A stretch of DNA of 64,000 nucleotides from Asparagopsis taxiformis (taxonomy: Eukaryota > Rhodophyta > Florideophyceae > Bonnemaisoniales > Bonnemaisoniaceae). The notes under the pieces are model-generated. The model saw only the letters and a program-made list of their open reading frames with translations. It was not told the origin of the DNA and did not search any database. The DNA is taken from assembly GCA_030407315.1 (NCBI GenBank), contig JALQPE010002358.1:1-64000 (forward strand), written 5' to 3'. This document shows positions 10,333-21,400 of the stretch, in pieces (positions within the stretch are counted from its first letter, which is position 1; each line of letters begins with the position of its first letter). Made by a program: the position numbers and the translations under genes.

Positions 10333-12904
10333 TTTCCGCATAATCCACGACACTTATGCGCCTCTTCATAAAGACTTCGGAAGCACTTTCGTCAATGAAG
10401 CACCTTCCACGCATCCGAACAGTTTTCTCCATAATGTTCTGAATGAAGCTAGAGTTCCTCAACTGACCTTTCAGCTTTTCGGGTACCCTTTTCAAAGCTC
10501 ATGTTACCGCAACCAGGCATCATGGGGGATTGGAAATGACTACCTCCATCCTCCGAAAATCTTGAATGAATGTTCAACTTTCATGAAAATGTAAGCAGCG
10601 ATAGTAGTGGCGATGGAGCGGTTGAAAAGTGGTGCCGCATGCGGCTGCTGGTCCGAGCAATGCACAGGGATGAGAGATTATGGAGTAGAAAGTTGGTAAA
10701 TCATTTTTCGGTATAAAAATGTGACGCAAGAATTTAGCAGCAGACATGGGGACTACACGGGAGGTGGGATTACGGGATTTAGCGCGGGATTGCATTCGGA
10801 GGTGAACGATGACTGGAAAGGCAGCGAAGCGGATAGTGGTTTTGGCAAAAAAGATAGTCACATTTACTCGTTAAACGAGATGGTCGACTTTTGTATCACG
10901 AAAGTACAAAGAAATGGACATCGTCTCGATTACCGCCGAGCGGTTTTGGGCTGAGAAAAGCCGTTTGCCAAGAAGGTTTTGGAAAGCATACTCAGACCAA
11001 ACAACTGAGGTAAATTCCTTCATATTCACCACGCAGTCTGCGGTGCAATACAAAATCGATCCGGTTCATCGCAGAGCTTTTCATTCACACAAATACTCTA
11101 TTCATACATGCCATATGCACATAACGCCCCTGTCGCGTCGGATACCTTTACACAAAGCTTGCGCAAATGTGTGGGTAAGGTATATTGCCTCACAATCGAA
11201 TGCGAACGAGCGGTTCATAATCGCGCTTAGCAGTATGGGAGTTGTCTTATGTCGCAGTGGGAAACTAGCAGATGCGAAGTTTGCAAAATCGGGCGCGTGC
11301 ACAGCAAAGACAATATACTCATTCAGTTCTGTGGCGAGCATGCTAGAGTCATGTGGCAGTTGATTTCTCCATAGTAGGAAGATGATACAAGGCGAAAAAG
11401 ACGCATATCTGACATGATGGGCTAACGCCAAACTAGGCGGCGGATGACATGGTGGGGATCACGAGTAGTGATCTGGTCGTGTCTTTGGAGTAGGTAATGT
11501 AAGTCCGACGACGTGAGGATGCTTGATGACGGTTGGCACAAATCTTCAGCGACGTAGAGACTGTTGCTCACAGCGCCGGCGGAGAGCACGCGATGGAAAA
11601 CAATAGTTGGTAGAACTTGTACTTTTCAGAACACTTGTTCGTCCAGGTTCATCTCATGTGCTACCGGTGCAATTGAACGCTTGATTCGCGTGTATGCTCC
11701 CCGTGTTTGTGTGATGCCTGTTCGCTTGTAAAGTGGCGGTTTGACATGTACGCCACCGATTCGAATACTTGACCTAGGATGGAGAGCAATGCGTTAGGCG
11801 TATGCAAAAAACTCATCTCGATTGAGAAGATTGGCGATTGAGACGATTGGCTCCCGTTCAGGTTTGAGAGCAGCTAGGATTGTAGAAATGAATTGATCTT
11901 AATCATCAGTGAGGTGCATACACAGCAAAGGCTTCAGCGGAGCTTCACTGGAGTCACTCAAGGGCAGAGTAGCGGGTAGGGACAGCGGTACAGAGAAAGC
12001 AGCGCAAGTGAGATTATGAAGAAGATCAGAGACGCGGTTGTAGAGTCGACGGAGTGTCAAAAGGAGGTAATTTGAGAATTGAACGGCATGAGAGCTTACT
12101 AGATGGAAAGTTGATAAAGAATTTTGCAAAAGTCTGCCTGTGTAAGCTAAAATAACTTGTCATTTTTGGAAAATATTTTGACAGCGAAGCTTGTCGGGAT
12201 GCAAGTGACCTTGAATACCGTACCAGTTTGCTGATCGTGTGGTGTACCAGAATCCTTGGGGATCAGTTGGAAAAAACTTGTGCGGATCGGGCGATGACAC
12301 GAGCCAACTTCAATGTGCATACGTGCCCGTTCTCAATCATAATGCGCGTGGGGTTTAGATTAAATTGAGCGTAGACGGTTCGTGTCGTTGAGATCAAAGA
12401 AATATATCATGGACCTGTGTGCCGTGCACGGCATGCCGTCATATATTGTGTTCACACAGCCGCAGCCCGTCTTCTCAGGCGCTGTGTCGAGTGACCTCAC
12501 GGTCAAAGAAATAATAGAATGAAGAGCTGGAAATTGATAGTTCCAATTCTGTGACATTGTTGGGATATGCATATAACCAGCTGGTTAGTCTGAGGAGACA
12601 CAGTATTCTTTATAGTCTAGCTAGGAACCCGTTACCCCTGGCTGGCGAACTGCGATTTAGAAATGTACTTTGAAATCACACTCGCCTCATGGATACAGTT
12701 TTGATCCTTGAGGGTATGGGAGTTGGTCACTTTTACGATACAACATATTGAGATGAGGGACAAGTATGTCTGGGAGATGGGTAATCGCATGCTGTAGATT
12801 TCCTTCTGACCATATCCTGTTTTATTGAGTAACATTGCACGTAGATCAATACACTGAGAGCTGTATAACAGGATACGGATTACTGCTTTTTTAGGTGCAG
12901 ATCT
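10333..12904. other. No recognisable gene
   Basis: About 2.5 kb with only short open frames on either strand (the longest are about 110-150 codons, at 10914-11363 and 11102-11431). None has a recognised motif, and none continues across frame changes in the way the neighbouring pseudogenes do. Confidence 0.4.
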
Positions 12905-14469
12905 TTTCACCGTCAAACTTGCGAAGCGTCATGAGAAATTCTTCACCACACGTAAGCTTCTGTTCTTGCAAAGTACTAATATCTCCTCACCAACTTTGAT
13001 ACTTCCTAAGTAGTCCGGGTAGTAATGCAAGCCAGCCCGGTTTCGACCAATACTGATATCAGCGCACAGCTTATTCAGTTCACCTTCTACGGTCTACTTC
13101 TCATTGGTATTTACCTTCAACAGAGGCTTACCATCCGTGTCCCGAACGTGGCAGAAGTCGAGCTCATATTCATGGTCGAAGAATGCCTTGAGCACCGTCA
13201 CACACGCACCGGCAACTGTGGCATGACGTGCAGCATATGACGGGTACATCGGGCTTCCCTCCGCAAGCGCCATGGGCCGTAGTTACGTCTGGCGACTCTC
13301 ACCCTCCGGTGAACAATCGTCTCGGCGTGCATGTTCATCATCCGAAAGCTTATTCTGCTCACAGTTGTGTTGCTCAATGCGTCACAGAATATCGCAGTCC
13401 AGGTCATTCACCAGCTTTTCCACAAGGGCAAACTTGGGATCACCGTTTGTCTTCTTGAAGCGTTCCACAAGCCCGCCGATAGCCTCCGGACGAAGAAGAC
13501 GATGCAAGTTGCACCTTTGGAAGCGAAATGCCTTGAGTGCTCACGTAGCCACTTCCGTGCACAATGATAGGATGTGCGGTCCGCCAAACGTTGCAAATAC
13601 TTGCTGCTTATCTACATCGTCATCAGCCTGGAACGAAATGTGTGGATCGAACGGCGCCTTGATGTAGAGAAGGATGATGAAAGCATTCAAATATGCCTGG
13701 TACAACGCGTCGAAATGAACCCATGTCGCAAGGTTGCGTGGAGTTATAGTTGTAATGAAGCGGAACAGTGTATCATCATCGTGAATTTCACGTCGTAGTA
13801 AATCACAAGCGTTCTGCACATCTAGCCAGGATGCCCAAGATGTCATATAATCGCGTTTCGGCACTGCGACGCGGACACGCTGATCCATTCGCATACTTCC
13901 ATACTGAATGGAACCATCCGAAATTTGCTGTGCATCGCCGATACCTTTCGTGGCTACGAGTAAGAACTGAGACAGATACGGGCCGAAGTTCTCACCGATC
14001 GTCACACTACGGAATACATTTTTCTTGGTATAAGGGCACCCCTCAATCTAGCAATCTCTCCATCGGTCAATGTTGACAGACGCTGTGAAGGCTGCTCAAT
14101 GAACTGTACCCAACGAGTGCGACTGATGGCTGCGGTTGCACATCCATCACGTTCAAACTCTATGAACGGCACATCACGAAGAAGACCTATCTAATAGCTC
14201 TCTGAAATCCCTGTGTCGAGGTCATCACTGTCGAGTTTCGGCGCCGGTGGTACGGTGACAGCTTGGACATCAGGGCCTTCTAGATCGTTTGTGAGACCGG
14301 CGGCTATGGATTCCCAGGGGCTCGTATCGGCAAAAGGATGATTGTCACCCTTGGAAGCAATACCAGATATGAAGCGAGGATCCTCATCGATTCCAAGTTT
14401 AAGGCGTCTCAGCTCGAGAGGCCTCTCAACTCGTTCAGTGTCGGGGGAATTGAGTGATCTCAAATTCAA
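12905..14469 (-). pseudogene. Vanadium-dependent bromoperoxidase (red-algal type), decayed
   Basis: Reading the minus strand across several frame changes and stops gives the landmarks of algal vanadium haloperoxidases in order: FGPYLSQFLL (about 13975), QYGSMRMDQRVRVAVPKRDYMT, ASWLDVQNA, FISTITPRNLATWVHFDALYQAYLN (about 13700), FATFGGPHILSLCTEVAT (13541-13595), FRFQRCNLHRLLRPEAIGG (about 13500), EGSPMYPSYAARHATVAGAC (about 13200-13265), and GRNRAGLHYYPDY near 13040. These enzymes oxidise bromide with hydrogen peroxide, using vanadate held by Lys/Arg/Ser-Gly-His/Arg/His. Here the Ser-Gly of the SGH vanadate-binding motif has become Ala-Arg, and stops or frameshifts occur near 14195, 14030, 13540, 13400 and 13290. 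The gene is dead, but its family is the best lineage marker in the window. Confidence 0.85.
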
Positions 14470-15021
14470 AGTCCAGTTGGATATGTTTTACAACTTCGCG
14501 GTCGTGTGAAGAGTGTGCAAACCGAGGCGCGCAGATTGCAAGAACTTTTTGTTTCGGAAACCCGCAAGTATGGGATCCTATAATCAGTTGGATAGTAGAT
14601 GTAGCATGAGCCGTAATGGACATATTCAACCCGTCGCAAGTGTGATACTGTTCTGCAACCCCTGCCCTAATGTGTTGATGATGGATAGACAGCTTTCAGC
14701 GTATGTGGACACAAATTCAATTTCAATTGGCTGGAAAATTCAAAACTCAGGTACTATCATAACTTGTAATCCAAAATATCCACTCTCTGATATATCTCCC
14801 CTGCCTTTGCCGAATAAAAGTTGAATCACACAACTACTTCAATGCATCAATGGCACGTTGGGCTTACCTCTTTAATTGAATGGAAACGGCGCGTGAGTTT
14901 CCTACAGTATTTGACCCTCATTCCCAAACTGCAAATTGCTTCCAGAAGTATCATTGCTTCATTGCCTAGCAAACACCCGACTCTATGCTCCTGGAGCTAA
15001 GGTGCCTTGATTCGAGGTGAG
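14470..15021. other. No recognisable gene
   Basis: A gap between the bromoperoxidase remnant and the 3' end of the next minus-strand gene. A minus-strand frame at 14435-14629 overlaps the presumed bromoperoxidase N-terminus but was not recognised. Confidence 0.35.
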
Positions 15022-17808
15022 CTATATATCGTGTGTACGCAAGTCATATTCGAAGCTATAGAACACGTGTTCTTTGTTCTCCTTTCCTCTCTGCATTGAT
15101 GTGTAAAGATAGGCATGCGATTGACTCATTGCGTACAGGTCAGCATCTTCTATTCCAAGTTCCGCGTGTGGCAAGTCGCCACGAATGATAAAAATAGAGA
15201 ATGGAGGAATCTCGATAACTGTGGAAGAGAGTGTACCAGCTATACTGCTGACGATTTCATGAGGTCCAAACATCATTATATGACTCTTGTCCCATACACG
15301 CATATGACATGAGTCGTGTCCAGATATGTATATTCCATATTGGGCTTCAAACGTAGAAGGGCACCAGGCAGTGTCTGAATTCTTGTAAGGAATAACAGGG
15401 GAGCAGGTTCGAGGTGCTTGACGTGGTGCATTTTTAGTTCTTCGCATAGCAACAATCCCTTCAGATGGAAACCGTAGAGGTTTTGAATTGTTCCTGTCTT
15501 CTATTATGCTCTCTCCCAAAGCGCCAATATAGACTTCCACTCGCCGCAGACATTTTTCAATAGATTCTGTTTCCGGCATATCCATTTCATCGAAGTTAGC
15601 AACATAAATTCCTTCAATATCATGACCATGGGAACTATTCTCATCTTCGTCGTCCCCCAGAATCACCCATGGACTCGTATCGCCACTACGTGGAAATGCA
15701 ATGGTGCATTTGCTCAAAATGAAATCAATGTCCTTGAAAATGTGCGAGCCTTTTGTTATTTCGGGTAAACAAATGTATCCGTTATGCTCCAAGCGAGCAA
15801 TACTTTGCAACCGGAAAGCATTAAATGACAGATCAACATCAGATGATGGGAAAAGGTATAGAGCTGCGCAAGAAGCTGTAATTTCTTGCCGAATAGCAGT
15901 CATTTCCGTTTTGGATACTACACCTTGCCAGGCCGCATCAGTCGAGCACGCTGTTGGGAGGTCTGAGATGCATGGTACCTTTGGTAGAATATCACATTCA
16001 GACCCATTAGACCCTGGGACGACCATTTTTTTCCCCAAACAGGCTGATGAAAAACGTCTTTTTGTCCCGGTGTATTTCGAAGGTGGTATATACGCAGGGT
16101 CAGAAACCTTGGAGCGCCTCCGAACTGATACCATGTCATTACTACTGTCTCCATTGTTGTCTGGTTCATTAACGTTAGTTTCAGACTGACCATTTTTGCT
16201 CGAAACAGAGATAACATTGCGCATGAATATTGCAGGGTCAAAATAATTTGGATCACGAGCATGAGATTTTCCCAGTTTGCATACCGAAGCAGCCTCACCA
16301 ACCCTTGCTTTGGCAACATTAGAATTGTATTGGTCACCTGTTCCCCAGAGAAGAGCAAATGAAACGACTACATCGACAAGTAAATACCGCCGGAAACATG
16401 GTTGTGGGTGGGAATCCAGGCGAGAGCAAAGAAGGTGATGTAGTCTGATTGGTTTTCTAGTTGAACCTCTGGCAGCCAACGAGCCTTGGAAGGACTGCTT
16501 GGCAACTGCCAGGAGTTGGTGAACAAATTGGAAGAGAACATTGACTGTATTTTCAGTCTTCTGAGATGGCAATCTCTCCAATCTGTTCAGATTACCACTG
16601 CACTCCCTTCGGTACAAAACTAATAGCATAGCACATTTCTCCTCATCGTTAGCCCGTGTAAATACGTCCAGGCCAAAATTCTGCAGTGTCCAATACTTTG
16701 ATGTCAGTCTGACGTTGTTAAATGTGAACTGCTCCATGGAAATTCGATATGCGATTGGAGTAGCAAATAGCCCCATAGATGCAGTGATGTAGGCTGCTTG
16801 ACGTTTTCTGAAACTGGATGTTACACGTTCAGTACCTCCGATGACCTCAGAATCCCATTCAGGACAGTCTCTTCTCAATGTTTTTGAGCTCTGGCAGTAG
16901 CCGATAAGTCTGACATTCTGCGCTCTGTCAATGATTGAAGCCTGTAGAGGCCACAGATGAGAATGCAATTGGCCAGATCTGACACTCTCCAGCACAGTTC
17001 TTTCATTACCAAACTCATATAGACACGCTGCAACAAAGCTACGTGACAAGCACATATTGTCTGAGAATGACATAGCGCGTGTACCGTAGTTCCCCAAATT
17101 GCTCACTGCTCCAATCATTATTTTCTCTAACGGGGTTAGATTCGATTTATGACGTTCTCCACATGGTGTAAAAATTGTGCATGGTACTCCTGCATCCATA
17201 TTAGGTATGTTTCTCGGCCCTGTAGTCTCTTTCCTCAGCTGCATAAAAGCAGCAACAAGCTGCACTCCACCTATCAATTCGAATCTACATTCCTGTCCAG
17301 TATCATGAGAAGAAGATGTACAGTCTGATTCACTGTCGAGACGGCTGTGTGGTTGTTGCACTGGGCAGACAAGTATTTTACCGGAGTAATTCAACCAACC
17401 ACTTTCCAATAGACTTCTCTTCAGCATCTGAACTTGTCCACTGTCAACATTGCGCAAAGGAAGTTGCGGATGCGAAAGCTTCAACAGCTCATCCTCCGAG
17501 AGCATTACTGGTACCAACCTATGAGGTATTAAATGCATTAAGTTCACCATTGAGTTTTCATGAGAGAATATCGTTTCGAGCTGTGCTGAATACTCAGAAA
17601 AATGCTGAGTTGTCCAGGGCTTATTTATACTCTGTGAAAGTGCGTATTGAGAGATTTCTTTCCTTGGCTCTTTTTGGGCAACGGTCCTGCGCTTCGGAGA
17701 TTCATGCTGTTCATCGGATGCGGGCAATCTGGAAGTTGTGGACATCATATCCGTCGTATTGGACTGTCCAGGTCTTTTGCGAGTAGTGGCTTTTGGATCT
17801 GCTTGCAT
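15022..17808 (-). CDS. Large protein with ParB-like N-terminal domain and possible 2-oxoglutarate-dioxygenase-like C-terminal domain
   Basis: This is an intact 928-aa frame starting at an ATG. Residues about 95-215 follow the ParB/Srx-like pattern: HRLVPVMLSEDEL, a helix pair (VQMLKRSLLESGWLN), a strand (KILVCPV), then FELIGGVQLVAAF where active ParB-like proteins have a GxHR box; that box is lost here. The middle is helical with no known motif. A Lys/Arg-rich segment near 550-575 may be a nuclear localisation signal. The last 130 residues have a double-stranded beta-helix look (HMRVWDKSHIMMF, then a Pro-Pro turn, then FIIRGDLPHAELG at about 870), similar to the distal His strand of Fe(II)/2-oxoglutarate dioxygenases or cupins. 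It is divergent to the CACTA transposase, 640 bp away. The ParB-like call is moderate and the dioxygenase-like call is weak. Confidence 0.55.
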   Translation of the reverse strand: MQADPKATTRKRPGQSNTTDMMSTTSRLPASDEQHESPKRRTVAQKEPRKEISQYALSQSINKPWTTQHFSEYSAQLETIFSHENSMVNLMHLIPHRLVPVMLSEDELLKLSHPQLPLRNVDSGQVQMLKRSLLESGWLNYSGKILVCPVQQPHSRLDSESDCTSSSHDTGQECRFELIGGVQLVAAFMQLRKETTGPRNIPNMDAGVPCTIFTPCGERHKSNLTPLEKIMIGAVSNLGNYGTRAMSFSDNMCLSRSFVAACLYEFGNERTVLESVRSGQLHSHLWPLQASIIDRAQNVRLIGYCQSSKTLRRDCPEWDSEVIGGTERVTSSFRKRQAAYITASMGLFATPIAYRISMEQFTFNNVRLTSKYWTLQNFGLDVFTRANDEEKCAMLLVLYRRECSGNLNRLERLPSQKTENTVNVLFQFVHQLLAVAKQSFQGSLAARGSTRKPIRLHHLLCSRLDSHPQPCFRRYLLVDVVVSFALLWGTGDQYNSNVAKARVGEAASVCKLGKSHARDPNYFDPAIFMRNVISVSSKNGQSETNVNEPDNNGDSSNDMVSVRRRSKVSDPAYIPPSKYTGTKRRFSSACLGKKMVVPGSNGSECDILPKVPCISDLPTACSTDAAWQGVVSKTEMTAIRQEITASCAALYLFPSSDVDLSFNAFRLQSIARLEHNGYICLPEITKGSHIFKDIDFILSKCTIAFPRSGDTSPWVILGDDEDENSSHGHDIEGIYVANFDEMDMPETESIEKCLRRVEVYIGALGESIIEDRNNSKPLRFPSEGIVAMRRTKNAPRQAPRTCSPVIPYKNSDTAWCPSTFEAQYGIYISGHDSCHMRVWDKSHIMMFGPHEIVSSIAGTLSSTVIEIPPFSIFIIRGDLPHAELGIEDADLYAMSQSHAYLYTSMQRGKENKEHVFYSFEYDLRTHDI

Positions 17809-18448
17809 GTTGAAATAGGTCGTAAGGGAGAGTACACTTCTCTAAGGCCGTATGGTGCAAAGCCAGTGGAGCTTGCACAATATTTATCTCATGGCATTGA
17901 AAAGCTGCACGTCTAAAAAGTTTACTGTTCATATTTTGAGTGAAGCTTGGTATTGAGAGAAATTACAGTAGGCAGACTAGAAGCTCACGAAGGAGCAAGA
18001 GAAGATATACATATATCAATTTTTTGCATTAAATTGCAACCCTGCTTCTAAAATTGGCAAGGTAGCTAATTTTTTTAAATGAAATTCTACTTTTTGAATC
18101 CATTGTGCTTATGAGGGGTATGTTTTCGGATATTGTTTCGAGTCCGTGGCTGCAGATATCCGGATGTACAGAATATGGCCTACAGGACAGAATTCATCTC
18201 CGGAGAGCCATATAACGAGGGCTAAAAGTGGCTCAGAATAATTGAAATAGAAGTTCTATACAGAGAAATGACTGGTGATCTGCCAATAACATGTAACGAT
18301 CCCTACGACGGACCGGCTCCCAACGCCAGCAGAAACTTTACACAATCCTAAGAGGACAAGCTCTTCAAGACACATTTAGAATACCCACATTTCCAAAAGA
18401 GTCTCAGACTGTGAGAAATTGCAAAGTTCGCAGCCACACCCATCTTTG
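17809..18448. promoter_or_regulatory. Presumed bidirectional promoter region
   Basis: This 640-bp AT-rich gap lies between the divergent starts of the ParB-like gene (minus) and the transposase (plus). A divergent pair sharing one control region is typical of genes of one element. No specific TATA or repeat motif was assigned. Confidence 0.35.
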
Positions 18449-21400
18449 ATGGGGCGCCACAAACCTCAACTCTTTCGTGAACGTCGGAGAAGGTCGCTTC
18501 GATCTGGATGGGAAGATCTTGCAGGAGGTAAACAACAATATTCTAGTCTTTTTCGAGGCCTCGAACCCAATGATCGCAGACGCTCCCAGTCTATTGCTCT
18601 GAATTCCATGCCTCTGCCTCGCGGCGAAACATCTCCCCGAGGAAAAGAAAATTTCTCAGCGCAGCAATATATCCAAGATTCAAATCCCTGTGAGATTATC
18701 TTCGATACCGAAAGGAACAGCCCGTTGGAATTGCCGTTCCTCACACACAACACGTTACAAAACACCAACGCTATCCATGAATCTTCACCGAGATGGAACG
18801 AAACATACTCATCAGATGGAGAACTACTGTGTTCAGAAGGGGATGAAAGCGATGAACAGTCAAATGTCTGGAACTCTGAAAATCAATCTACTCAGAAAGG
18901 CATAAATGGAGAATATGCTGATGGAAGAACGATTCAAATGCTTGAAGAAATGGAAAAACAGTTGAGAACGCTATTGTCTTGGCCAAAAATGCTTTCAATC
19001 TTGTCTGTTTCAGGCATAGATCGTTTCACTGTCAAACAGTATGAACTTTTTATTTCACTGGCAAGGTCTCTAGACGATTCTCATTCATTTCCATCTTACT
19101 CAACAATACATGGTTCGATATGGAATTGCCTTCTTGATGTATGCTTTCCGAAGTCTCATGTGGTCAAGTTTCACCCGACTTCGAACTTTCAGGAGGTAGA
19201 GGCCTCTGAACAGAGCACTGGTGCAGAATTATCATCAGCAGTCACTGGAACATCGAACTCCGGAGATCCCCAGGCTCTGTCGTCACCGAACCAGAGGAAA
19301 CAATCCGTAAGAATTGTACTGCCTTCCGAGTGGGTGAGGAAGGATATTGCTACTCTAACGTTCTTCGAAGAAATATGCAAGAAGCATTCCGATACGGAAG
19401 GGCCTTCGATTGAGAAATCTCCTGCAGTAACTATGAGGGAGAATTTTGCTCTTCCTTCCAGGCAGTTTTATGTACTGGGTACCTCAGGACTTGAAAGAGC
19501 TTGTCCAGGAGACATTATTTCTTTTCCGTGCAGAAGTTTACCACCGACAATTGAAGGTTTTTCACTTGAGAGGTATGGATGGCGATGTTCGGAGCCATCT
19601 ACAGCAGAGAATGTCACGATGTTAACAGGGAAAATAGGAACAGTCTGGATGGTCGGAACATGCGACATTTCTTCCAGTTCAGAGAAGAATTCAAACGAGA
19701 GCTTGGACGCTGAAGTGCGGATCCAGTTCGAAGAAATCGCCCAACGTTTCTCATCTGAACAGCCTAAAGAACATAACTATCCGACTCGGAAGCTACGAAG
19801 AGTGGGCTTAAACAAGAGAAGGGGTGCGTTATACTCTAGTGGAAAAATCTCTAATATGCAATCTTGTACTAGTGGAACGAACGATGGGAACAACACCGAA
19901 CTTCTCGAACAATTGAATACAAAATATCCTTCTGTTTTACCAGGCGATCTCTGTGCTTCAATATATCCTTTCGCTGAGTCCCATGCGCCCAGGGATGGAA
20001 AACAAGATCCTTCTTGTTACTTTGTTGCACGATTCTGGAAGGGTCGTAACAGGGATGATATGGAACGACTAATCTGGATGGAAGTTAAAAGTAATTCGAG
20101 AGATACACCCAATGATCAAGATCCAGATGGTGAAGGATTCGGAAAAATATCAAGTTGTAACCTGCTCTACGAATGTACCGTGGTGGGGTTTGCGAAAAAA
20201 GTACAGACTAGTTCTTTACGAAATGAAATCGAAAATGAGCTTGCACCTCAGCGCGAGATCGATCATTGCTCAAAATTGCATTCAGTATCTGGGAGTCTGG
20301 AAAACGGAAAGAATTTCGTAATATATCGAATGATGCTTTACCATGATGACTTTAACCCATCCTCGTCTTTGTATTCGCAAGGATCTGCGGGTGGCGTTTA
20401 TATGGTTCCGTTGGGTCTATCTTCCGCAGCCCGGAACACCCCATCCTCAACACGTGTTATTTCAGTAACACCACCAGGAGTTAATTCAACAAAAGTATTG
20501 AAATATATTGTCGAGGACCTCGTTGAGGGTACTGTGAATGGAGTTGAATGTGTGAGTCCATACGGTGACGACTTGGTAGCATTCATAGATGTAACTGCAT
20601 GCGTTGCTGATTACCCTGCAGCAGCAAGCGCTGTGGATGTCATGGGACATATTTCAAACGTTCCATGCACTCACTGCATATTTCCAAGACGCCGAAACGA
20701 CATTGGGAGTGCTCTTGGGTATTCAACTGATTTGCACTCGATGAGACCTTCCCAATTTCGATGTGCACAAAGAACCATAGCGGTAAGGAAGAATAATTTT
20801 ATGGTTCGAGATGCGCAGTCGCTAGGAATGAAACCTGGAGGAGTAGATTATCTTGAGGAGTCACCGTACTTCATGCTCCACAATGAACTGTCGAAAAAGA
20901 GGCATCTGATTCCTCTGACAAATCAAAATGTTCCTGTTGTTTCAGGGATTTTCGATCCTTACAGAAACTCAGCAGTGGCTCCAGATCACCTATTCATGGG
21001 TCTTGCTCGTAATTTACTTGACCTATGCTTCTCTCGCCTTACTACCGATGAGGTTCGAATGTCCGTTGACATAACTATATGCGGAGCGTTACGGTCGAAC
21101 GGGCTGCATCGTCAGGTAAGCGTGTATAACATACAGAGAAAGAGTTTGAACAGCATGACAATTACTGGTGTTTTTAGTGTTCTCCTTGTTTCTTCACGAG
21201 TTTTCCTTCAGCAATCAGAACTTGTTGACATATTCTGCGTTCAACTTCTCCAGGAACTGTCCAACCTGGTCTCTGAGACATACTGGTGGCCCAAGACGGA
21301 AATTGACGGACAATTGGCGGCTCCGTACTGTTCAGATGGCGGTCTGGCCCTTCGAAACGAGAAACTTCATAAAATGGCAACTAGGTATGTGAGTTCAGTC

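Noticed and set aside
10333..12904. Continuation of the bromoperoxidase gene further downstream
   Set aside because: The C-terminal motif GRNRAGLHYY and the end of the protein lie at about 12905-13060; nothing similar follows.
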